Origin: Flavobacterium rakeshii
Lineage (GTDB): Bacteria; Bacteroidota; Bacteroidia; Flavobacteriales; Flavobacteriaceae
DNA length: 64,000 bases
Reading direction: 5' to 3'
Assembly: GCF_009741375.1 (NCBI RefSeq)
Contig: NZ_WOWP01000033.1
Location: 1-64,000, forward strand
The position numbers were made by a program, and so were the translations under genes. Shown here piece after piece: positions 18,649 through 25,685 of this stretch. The notes below the pieces were generated by a model. The model was not told the origin of the DNA and made no database searches. It was given only the letters and a program-made list of their open reading frames with translations. Positions within the stretch are counted from its first letter, which is position 1; every line of letters starts with the position of its first letter.

Positions 18649-18669
18649 ATGACGAATTGAATTCGTCAT
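18649..18669. promoter_or_regulatory. Perfect palindromic operator between divergent efflux and sensor operons
   Basis: Ten-base arms ATGACGAATT/AATTCGTCAT flank a single central G at 18659. That centre is exactly equidistant (48 bp) from the last base of the two divergent -7 boxes (18611 and 18707). This is the expected layout of one operator controlling both transcripts. The binding protein is unknown; the neighbouring LytTR regulator is the obvious candidate, although LytTR proteins usually prefer direct repeats. Confidence 0.7.
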
Positions 18670-18699
18670 GCGTTTAAGTGTATATTAAAGTATAAGTGC

Positions 18700-18707
18700 T
18701 TACTTTG
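18700..18707 (+). promoter_or_regulatory. Putative -7 box of the LytS/LytTR operon
   Basis: TTACTTTG followed by C resembles TAnnTTTG with one mismatch and lies 17 bp before the kinase start. Its symmetric placement with the efflux promoter about the palindrome adds support. Confidence 0.4.
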
Positions 18708-18724
18708 CAGTAAAATGTAGATTA

Positions 18725-19753
18725 ATGAACAAGTATATAAAAAGCATTTTGGAGAAAAAATGGTGGCAGGAACTGTTTATCCTAACTTTCTCTTTTGTTC
18801 TTTTTACTCTTAACGACTGGATATTAATTAAGTCATGGCGCGGTGTATGGTCGGGTTGTGCTTATTTCCTCTTGTTATATTCGCACGCACAGCTAAACAG
18901 GTTTTTCCTGCTCCCTATACTTTTAAAAAAGCATAAACCGTTACTGTATATAGTTTCCAGTTTGGCATTGCTTTCGGTATTCTCGTTATTTTTATATGAG
19001 GTTGCCACATTATGGATTTATAAAAACTGTTTTCTTTATAAAACTTCCGAACAGAAAAGCTACATCTTTCAGGCAGCAACACTGGTAGCCACTCTTATTT
19101 GTATACTATCGGTTACCCTTATACTTAAATTTTACCGTGACAGTAAAAAGCTGGACAACGAAAAACTGCTTTATAACAGGGCACAGCTTAACTCCCTTAA
19201 GGAGCAGCTTAACCCCCACTTTCTTTTCAACACTTTCAATACACTGTATGGCATAAGCCTGCAGTTCCCTGAGCGTACTCCCGAACTTATTATGCATGTT
19301 TCACAGCTAATGCGCTATCAGTTGGAAAGTCATGAAACGCAATGTGTACCACTGGAAGACGAAATTAACTTTGTAAGCAGCTATGTGGAACTGGAAAAAG
19401 AACGACTGGGTTACCGATGTAATATTACACTCAACACATCTATAGACCTGGAGAATACTTACAAGATTCCGCCAATGCTTCTTATCTGTTTTATTGAAAA
19501 TGCCTTTAAACACGGAACCTGTACAGCCGAAAACTGTTTTGTAGATATTGATATAAATGTAAATAACGACAGACTTGAGTTTATGGTTAAAAACTCTATT
19601 CCTGTAAAGAAAAAGAATATCGTTTCTACCAAAATAGGTCTTAAAAATACCAAAGAGCGCCTTAAACTGCTTTATGGTAACGACCACGAACTGACTATTG
19701 AGGAAAACGGAACCTACACCGCTACCCTTAAAGTTAAACTGAAAAGATTATGA
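18725..19753 (+). CDS. LytS-type sensor histidine kinase
   Basis: A 342-aa membrane kinase with four predicted helices (about 14-35, 40-65, 72-98 and 112-137) and no large extracellular domain, then the His_kinase (PF06580-type) phosphoacceptor block LKEQLNPHFLFNTFNTLYG with His165, and a HATPase domain (FIENAFKHG; GIGLKNTKERL-type motif as KIGLKNTKERL). Such kinases sense membrane or small-molecule stress and phosphorylate a LytTR regulator. That regulator is encoded next, overlapping by 4 bp (ATGA). The pair diverges from an RND operon, so efflux control is the likely job. Confidence 0.93.
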   Translation: MNKYIKSILEKKWWQELFILTFSFVLFTLNDWILIKSWRGVWSGCAYFLLLYSHAQLNRFFLLPILLKKHKPLLYIVSSLALLSVFSLFLYEVATLWIYKNCFLYKTSEQKSYIFQAATLVATLICILSVTLILKFYRDSKKLDNEKLLYNRAQLNSLKEQLNPHFLFNTFNTLYGISLQFPERTPELIMHVSQLMRYQLESHETQCVPLEDEINFVSSYVELEKERLGYRCNITLNTSIDLENTYKIPPMLLICFIENAFKHGTCTAENCFVDIDINVNNDRLEFMVKNSIPVKKKNIVSTKIGLKNTKERLKLLYGNDHELTIEENGTYTATLKVKLKRL

Positions 19754-20454
19754 CAAAGGCCGTAAGATGTATAATTGTAGACGACGAGCCTGCCGCACAT
19801 TATGTGCTTAGCAATTATATAAAACAAAACCCATCACTGGAACTGGTATTTGAAGCCTTTAACGGTGAAGATACCTTAGAATATCTAAAAGAAAATGATG
19901 CCGATTTGATGTTTCTGGATATCGATATGCCCGATATTACCGGACTGGAACTTCTGCAAAAATTACAGCATCCGCCAAAAACCATACTTACTACCGCATA
20001 TAGTGAATTTGCACTGGAAAGCTATGAGTATGGTGTTTTGGATTACCTGCTTAAACCGGTTTATTATCCGCGTTTTGTAAAGGCTATAAACCGATTTTTT
20101 GAAAACGGAGAACTACAGGAAAAGCAATCTACCGAGGTTTTACCCGACAATATTAGCGTTAAGGTAGACAGTGATAATATTGACATCCCTATTGATACCA
20201 TACTGTATACCCAAAGCTATGGTAACTATGTAAAAATAGTAACCTCTAAACGAAACTATATAGCTACCATAACCACTGCCGATCTTGAAAAGAACCTACC
20301 GTCTGAACTTTTTATGAGAGCCCACAAATCCTACATTATCGCCATTAATAAGGTAGATGAAGTGAATAAGGATTATGTAGTTATTAAACGTACTCCAATC
20401 CCTATCGGGATAACCTACAAACGTGAAATAACCGACAGGCTTAAAAACGAATAG
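19750..20454 (+). CDS. LytTR-family response regulator
   Basis: The 234-aa protein has a receiver with acidic pocket Asp11-Asp12, phosphoacceptor Asp57 (MFLDIDMPDITG) and Lys102 (LLKPV), followed by a LytTR DNA-binding domain from about residue 135 (ILYTQSYGNYVKI ... FMRAHKSYIIAINKV). It is the cognate partner of the overlapping upstream LytS-type kinase and a candidate regulator of the divergent efflux operon. The gene ends inside a bidirectional terminator shared with the copper operon. Confidence 0.94.
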   Translation: MTKAVRCIIVDDEPAAHYVLSNYIKQNPSLELVFEAFNGEDTLEYLKENDADLMFLDIDMPDITGLELLQKLQHPPKTILTTAYSEFALESYEYGVLDYLLKPVYYPRFVKAINRFFENGELQEKQSTEVLPDNISVKVDSDNIDIPIDTILYTQSYGNYVKIVTSKRNYIATITTADLEKNLPSELFMRAHKSYIIAINKVDEVNKDYVVIKRTPIPIGITYKREITDRLKNE

Positions 20455-20471
20455 ACACCATTCGTTTTTAA
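20441..20471. terminator. Bidirectional terminator between convergent LytTR and multicopper oxidase genes
   Basis: Perfect 12-bp arms TTAAAAACGAAT/ATTCGTTTTTAA with a 7-nt loop cover the stop codons of both convergent genes. The T-run is inside the arm on both strands, so it can act in either direction. Confidence 0.8.
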
Positions 20472-22765
20472 TAGGTAAAGGCTATACCGCCACCTAAGCC
20501 CATATCACTGTCATAATGTGCAGAAAGCGACCAGAATTTACTTAATATATACCTACTACCTACGTTGTATTCGTAGTCGGTATTCCAGCTACCCCACAAT
20601 CTTAATCGTGAAGTAAGAGGTATATCTTCTCTAGTAAACTGTAGTCTTACATTACCTTCGTGGTCTACCCTTAAATCGGTTTCCACAAACCAAGGGAGTA
20701 CATATACAACACCTAAACAGGCTACTATCCTTTTATCTTTTGTACTGGTTTGCCCAAACAGATTGGTTTCTGCATCATCTGATTTCCTGTATCTAAAGTC
20801 CCATCCTGTATAAACCGACAGGAACTGTTTGTTGTCAAGATAACGGCCTATGTGTGCTTCGGTTTCATAACCCGACTCATCATCATACCCCAATCGCCAT
20901 TCCAAATCGGCAAAATTCCTAGTATTAGCCAGTCGTACTTCTCCGTCACTACCGTTTGACTCTAAACCTATATCTGCCGAAAGGAAATACCTCCTATCAT
21001 CATTATACACTTTTTTAAGTGCTGCAGCCTTATCCGGTAATTGCGGGTTTGGCGGAGAGTTTTCATAACTAAAAATCCTTCCCATACCCGACATCATATG
21101 ATACAATATATGGCAATGGAAAAACCAATCCCCATATTCTTCCGATGCATTAAACTCAATCACATCGGTTTCCATAGGCATTACATCAATTACGTTTTTA
21201 AGAGGTGAATATTCCCCAAATTGGTTCACTACCCTAAAGTAATGCCCGTGCAGGTGCATAGGGTGGCGCATCATGGAATTGTTAGTAATTACAATACGGA
21301 TGTTCTCCCCTGCTTTAATTAGTATTTTATCGGTTTCCGAAATGGTTTTGTTGTTCACTGTCCATACATAGCGGTTCATGTTTCCGGTAAGTTCGAAGTT
21401 TAATGTACGGAAAGGCTTATCGGGCAAAGTTGTTTTTACGGGCGATTTCAGCATGTTGTAATTAAGGGTAACAAGCTTCCCTTTATCCTTACCCATCTCC
21501 ATATGATGCTCATGTCCATTCATATCCTTTTTTTCCATATCCATTTCCATGTGGTGTTCGTGACCGCTCATATCTTTTTTATCCATGTCCATTTTCATGT
21601 CTCCTTCCATCGACTGGTGGTCATGCTTATCCTGATTTTTAAGTTCAGGATACATAACCGAATTCATATCCATTTTCTGGAGGCTCATTTTCATGCCCAT
21701 ATCTTTCATGTTACCGCCTACAGTCATCATGTCGTTCATCATTTTCATCCCTGCAAAGTAATCAAGCCTACCCATAGGCTCCATGTATTTTTTATTACCA
21801 TCACCCAGCCATAATGAAGCATGTCCCATCCTGTCTTCAGATGTTGCCATAAGCTCATATGAAGTATTACCTTCGGGAATTGTAACAATAACATCATACG
21901 TTTCAGAAACACCAATAATAAAGCGGTCTACCTCCACAAGTTCTACTTCAGCACCGTCTGAAGCTACAACAGCCATTTTACCTCCGGCATAATTAAGCCA
22001 AAAATAACTTGACGAACTTCCGTTTATAATACGTACCCTTACCTTATCTCCGGCTTTAAGTTCAGGGATTTCCTGCTCCTGTACACCATTGGCAAAAAAA
22101 CGGTCGTAGTACACATCACTAACATCCATAGCATGCATGCGCTTAAACTCGTTAGTGAATTTAGTCCCTAAATGTCCTTTTATCAGTGCTTCGCCATAAT
22201 TTTGGGTAGCCCCTTTTTTAATGGCATACCAGTCGGTTTCCTTGTGTAATGACCGTTCTATTTCGTGCGGGTTCTCATCACTCCAGTCACTTAAAAGCAT
22301 TACATATTCGGGCATTTTTGGTTCTCCTTTTTTATGGATGATAAAAGCACCATACATACCCGATTGTTCCTGTAACATGGTATGAGAGTGGTACCAGTAA
22401 GTACCACTCTGTTTTAGGGGGAATTTATAAGTGTGTACGGTATTACTTTTTATAGGGGCAGTAGTTAAATAAGGTACACCGTCCTGTTCGTTTGGCAGGA
22501 GTAGCCCGTGCCAGTGTATAGATGTTTCGTGTTTTGCATTATTGTGCACACGTATAACAGCAGTATCACCTTCGGTAAAATGCAGTTCGGGTCCGGGAAT
22601 GGTACCGTTAATGGCAATAGCCTTTACCGTTTTGCCCGTATAGTTTACTACGGTATCGGTTACATATAAATCGTATTCCGTTACCTTTTGTGCATTTGCC
22701 ACGAACCCTATAAACAACAGGAACGGCAAAAACAATTTCATAGCTATTTGTTTTGTTTTCCTCAT
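20468..22765 (-). CDS. Copper-resistance multicopper oxidase fused to a CopB-like outer-membrane barrel
   Basis: The first ~590 residues are a CopA/CueO-like multicopper oxidase: copper motifs at HWHG (84-87), WYHSHT (124-129), HPMHLHGHYF and FHCHILYHMMSGM (His550-Cys551-His552, with an axial Met). A Met/His-rich insert, including a duplicated 16-residue unit, lies before the third cupredoxin domain and probably binds Cu(I). The remaining ~175 residues are not oxidase-like: alternating strands (FADLEWRLGYD, YTGWDFRYRK, RLRLWGSWNTDYEY) and an aromatic C-terminus (GGGIAFTY) resemble the CopB outer-membrane barrel. The signal peptide ends near VANA-Q; ATG at 22741 would give a shorter leader. 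It starts 2 bp after the CopA ATPase stop, forming a copper-defence operon. The fusion is seen; oxidation of Cu(I) is family knowledge. Confidence 0.9.
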   Translation of the reverse strand: MRKTKQIAMKLFLPFLLFIGFVANAQKVTEYDLYVTDTVVNYTGKTVKAIAINGTIPGPELHFTEGDTAVIRVHNNAKHETSIHWHGLLLPNEQDGVPYLTTAPIKSNTVHTYKFPLKQSGTYWYHSHTMLQEQSGMYGAFIIHKKGEPKMPEYVMLLSDWSDENPHEIERSLHKETDWYAIKKGATQNYGEALIKGHLGTKFTNEFKRMHAMDVSDVYYDRFFANGVQEQEIPELKAGDKVRVRIINGSSSSYFWLNYAGGKMAVVASDGAEVELVEVDRFIIGVSETYDVIVTIPEGNTSYELMATSEDRMGHASLWLGDGNKKYMEPMGRLDYFAGMKMMNDMMTVGGNMKDMGMKMSLQKMDMNSVMYPELKNQDKHDHQSMEGDMKMDMDKKDMSGHEHHMEMDMEKKDMNGHEHHMEMGKDKGKLVTLNYNMLKSPVKTTLPDKPFRTLNFELTGNMNRYVWTVNNKTISETDKILIKAGENIRIVITNNSMMRHPMHLHGHYFRVVNQFGEYSPLKNVIDVMPMETDVIEFNASEEYGDWFFHCHILYHMMSGMGRIFSYENSPPNPQLPDKAAALKKVYNDDRRYFLSADIGLESNGSDGEVRLANTRNFADLEWRLGYDDESGYETEAHIGRYLDNKQFLSVYTGWDFRYRKSDDAETNLFGQTSTKDKRIVACLGVVYVLPWFVETDLRVDHEGNVRLQFTREDIPLTSRLRLWGSWNTDYEYNVGSRYILSKFWSLSAHYDSDMGLGGGIAFTY
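21497..21592 (-). repeat. Tandem 48-bp coding repeat (Met/His-rich)
   Basis: Two adjacent 48-bp units encode MDMDKKDMSGHEHHME and MDMEKKDMNGHEHHME inside the multicopper oxidase. They are diverged at synonymous and two replacement sites, so the duplication is old or under selection for its Met/His pattern. Confidence 0.85.
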
Positions 22766-22767
22766 GA

Positions 22768-25278
22768 TTAATCTAGTTTCAGGTTTTTGATTCGTAAGGA
22801 ATTCACAATCACTGATACCGAACTCAGGCTCATAGCCAGTGCCGCTACCATAGGCGAAAGTAATATCCCGAACAGCGGATACAATACACCAGCCGCAAGC
22901 GGAATACCCAGTGCGTTATATACAAAGGCAAAAAACAGGTTCTGTTTTATATTTCGCATTACACCTTCGCTAAGTTGTCTTGCTTTTACTATACCATGAA
23001 GGTCTCCTTTTACCAGAGTAATCTGGGCGCTTTCTATAGCTACATCGGTTCCGGTTCCCATAGCGATACCCACATCGGCTTTAGCCAGTGCAGGAGCATC
23101 GTTAATACCGTCTCCCGCCATAGCCACAACCTTGCCCTGTTCCTGTAACTTTTTAATCTCATTAAGCTTGTCTTCAGGCAGGCATTCGGCCATAAAGTGT
23201 TTTAACCCCAGTTCGTCGGCTACAGCTTTAGCGGTATTTTTATTATCGCCCGTAAGCATTACCACATCAATACCCTGCTCCATTAGGGCTGCAATAGCTT
23301 TTTTACTGGTTTGTTTAATGGCATCGGTAATAGTAACAAAACCTTCTACTTTGCCGTCAATGCTTATGTAAGACACCGTTTTACCCTGTTCCTGCTCGCC
23401 TATTACCTGCTGTACTACCTCATCACTAACGGTTGCATTTATTTGCTCCAATAGCTTTTTATTACCTATGGCAATATTTTTATTATAAATAGTGCCTGTT
23501 ACACCCTTACCGGAAACAGCCTCAAAATCTTTAACCGGACTTAGTTGTGCTCCCAGCTTATCGGCATAATTTACCATAGCCTGTGCCAACGGGTGTTCAC
23601 TCTGCTGGTTTAGCGAGGCAATAATACCCGACAGATGTTTTTCATTAATAGCTCCAACAGTCACTACTTTTTGTACCGATGGTTTACCTTCGGTAATCGT
23701 ACCGGTCTTATCGGTTATCAGTACGTTTACCTTAGCCATGTTTTCCAGTGCTTCGGCATTTTTAATCAGTACTCCGTTATGGGCTCCTTTACCCACACCA
23801 ACCATAACCGACATAGGGGTGGCAAGCCCCAAGGCACACGGACACGCAATAATGAGTACCGCAACAGCATTAGCAAATGCAAATACATAAGCCTCCTGTG
23901 CTCCAAATATCGCCCAAATCACAAAGGTTATTATGGCAATACCAATTACGATAGGTACAAAATATCCTGAGATGGTATCGGCCAGTTTTTGTATTGGTGC
24001 ACGCGAACGACTGGCATCGTTCACCATGTGTATAATTTGTGAAAGCAGAGTATCTTTCCCTACCCTTTCGGCAGTCATTAAAAATGATTTTGAACCATTT
24101 ATAGTCCCTGAGCTTACTTTGTCCCCCTCGTTTTTACTTACAGGTATAGGCTCTCCTGTAATCATAGATTCGTCAACACTACTACCGCCTTCCTTAACTA
24201 CACCGTCTACAGGGATTTTCTCTCCGGGTTTTACCCTTAAAATGTCTCCCTCTTTTATATCGTTTATATCGATTACTTTTTCATTACCATCAATTACTAT
24301 CGTAGCTTCTGTTGGTGAAAGTTTTAGCAGTTCCTTAATAGCGGTATTGGTATGGCTGTGTGCCCTTGCTTCCAGTAACTGTCCCAGTAATACTAATGTC
24401 AGGATAACGGTTACTGCTTCAAAATAGAGGTAAACACCGCCTCCGTGCCCCTTAAACTCATCGGGGAAAAGCGACGGAAATAACAAACCAAGCACACTAA
24501 AAATAAATGCTGCTGCAGCACCCACACCAATAAGACTAAACATATTTAGCTTCCATGTTTTGAAGGAAACCCAGGCCCTTTCAAAAAACATCCAAGCTGC
24601 ATAAAATACTACCGGAAGCGATAACACAAACTGAATCCAGTTTGAAACCGTGTGTGACACATATCTTGAAATTGGATTACCAGGAATCATTTCACCCATA
24701 GCAATGACAAATACCGGAATGGTAAAAACAAGTGCTATTTTAAACTTTTTCACCAGCATTTTGTAGGTTTCATCTTCCTCCTCAGCAGGTTCTAAGGGAA
24801 CCAAATCCATACCGCAAATAGGGCATGCCCCCGGCTCATCCTTTATTATCTCAGGGTGCATGGGGCATGTATACTGCTTTTTCTTTGGGGTAAGATCGGG
24901 GGCTTTTTCAAGATTCATTCCGCAATCAGGACAACTCCCGGGTTTGTCATACGTTTTGTCGCCTTCGCAAAACATAGGGCAATAGTATTTACCCCCCTCA
25001 ACCTTATGTGTATGATTGTGGTTGTGGTGGTTTTTATGTTCGTGATGATGATGATTTTCATTTTCCTTTGGCGGCTCTGTACTTATTGTATAATTACCTG
25101 CCTGTGAGAGTCTATCCTGAAGTTTTTCTAAAGGGATATGTTCTTCCATAGTAACCTCGGCAACCGGAGGATTAAGCGATACTTTTGCTTCTATCCCCTC
25201 TATTTCATTTAAGGTTTTTTCTACTTTGCCACGGCAGCCGTTACAGCTCATACCCTGTATGCTATATGTATGTTTCAT
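22768..25278 (-). CDS. copA: Copper-translocating P1B-type ATPase
   Basis: Exports Cu(I) from the cytoplasm using ATP. The 836-aa protein starts with an HMA domain (GMSCNGC), a His-rich linker ([16 protein letters not shown]), then two heavy-metal-binding zinc-ribbon-like modules (YYCPMFC...CPDCGM and YTCPMHP...CPICGM). The transporter core shows the metal site Cys479-Pro-Cys481, the TGEP actuator loop, phosphorylation site Asp523 (DKTGT), an HP motif (SEHPLA) and GDGIND. The MxxSS motif of Cu ATPases is visible near the C-terminus (MSLSSVSV). It is first in an operon with the multicopper oxidase-CopB fusion, which supports periplasmic detoxification of exported copper. No CueR- or CsoR-like gene lies beside it. 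Confidence 0.96.
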   Translation of the reverse strand: MKHTYSIQGMSCNGCRGKVEKTLNEIEGIEAKVSLNPPVAEVTMEEHIPLEKLQDRLSQAGNYTISTEPPKENENHHHHEHKNHHNHNHTHKVEGGKYYCPMFCEGDKTYDKPGSCPDCGMNLEKAPDLTPKKKQYTCPMHPEIIKDEPGACPICGMDLVPLEPAEEEDETYKMLVKKFKIALVFTIPVFVIAMGEMIPGNPISRYVSHTVSNWIQFVLSLPVVFYAAWMFFERAWVSFKTWKLNMFSLIGVGAAAAFIFSVLGLLFPSLFPDEFKGHGGGVYLYFEAVTVILTLVLLGQLLEARAHSHTNTAIKELLKLSPTEATIVIDGNEKVIDINDIKEGDILRVKPGEKIPVDGVVKEGGSSVDESMITGEPIPVSKNEGDKVSSGTINGSKSFLMTAERVGKDTLLSQIIHMVNDASRSRAPIQKLADTISGYFVPIVIGIAIITFVIWAIFGAQEAYVFAFANAVAVLIIACPCALGLATPMSVMVGVGKGAHNGVLIKNAEALENMAKVNVLITDKTGTITEGKPSVQKVVTVGAINEKHLSGIIASLNQQSEHPLAQAMVNYADKLGAQLSPVKDFEAVSGKGVTGTIYNKNIAIGNKKLLEQINATVSDEVVQQVIGEQEQGKTVSYISIDGKVEGFVTITDAIKQTSKKAIAALMEQGIDVVMLTGDNKNTAKAVADELGLKHFMAECLPEDKLNEIKKLQEQGKVVAMAGDGINDAPALAKADVGIAMGTGTDVAIESAQITLVKGDLHGIVKARQLSEGVMRNIKQNLFFAFVYNALGIPLAAGVLYPLFGILLSPMVAALAMSLSSVSVIVNSLRIKNLKLD

Positions 25279-25383
25279 AGTCTGTTATAATAAAAAATGA
25301 CACCTAAAGTATTGATATAAAGGTACTGCTTATTAAAACAACAGCTTTTATGGAATTTTTGGTTTATCCTTTAAAATTTACGC

Positions 25384-25411
25384 AAAAAAAGCGCTTTACT
25401 GTGTAAAGCGC
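25384..25411 (-). terminator. Rho-independent terminator after the small lipoprotein gene
   Basis: A perfect 9-bp stem GCGCTTTAC/GTAAAGCGC with a 3-nt loop is followed on the minus strand by seven T, 9 bp past the stop codon. Confidence 0.93.
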
Positions 25412-25419
25412 CTATTTGT

Positions 25420-25620
25420 TTAGTTACGTGAGGGAGTGTACATTTTAGCACTCTTATCTCCGTTAAGTTTTTTTGCCTGTCCGGGTGGTAATGTTTTCTT
25501 TTTTGGTGTAACAGCTGTTGACTTAGTCGATGTTGTTACAGTAGTAGTGGTTTTACAGCTTGTAAAAGCTACCGCAAAAACCAGCAATAAAGCTGCCTTA
25601 GTTAATTTGTTTAGTTTCAT
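25420..25620 (-). CDS. Small lipoprotein of unknown function
   Basis: The 66-aa product has a lipoprotein signal (MKLNKLTKAALLLVFAVAFTSC; lipobox FTSC with Cys22), a Thr-rich linker (TTTTVTTSTKSTAV) and a short basic tail LPPGQAKKLNGDKSAK. Similar LPPGQAKK-x-x-GDKSAK tails occur in very small Bacteroidota lipoproteins that databases sometimes label quinol oxidase subunit 4. I see nothing here to support an oxidase role. It has its own terminator and a candidate promoter box, so it is probably monocistronic. Confidence 0.8.
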   Translation of the reverse strand: MKLNKLTKAALLLVFAVAFTSCKTTTTVTTSTKSTAVTPKKKTLPPGQAKKLNGDKSAKMYTPSRN

Positions 25621-25666
25621 ATTTTAGTTATAGTGGTTATTTAACCGACTAAATGTACTAAAAAAA

Positions 25667-25674
25667 CAAATTTA
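25667..25674 (-). promoter_or_regulatory. Putative -7 box of the small lipoprotein gene
   Basis: TAAATTTG on the minus strand (25674-25667) is an exact TAnnTTTG match 47 bp upstream of the start. It lies in the 65-bp gap after the GH2 gene; no -33 element is clear. Confidence 0.4.
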
Positions 25675-25685
25675 ACAATAACTCT

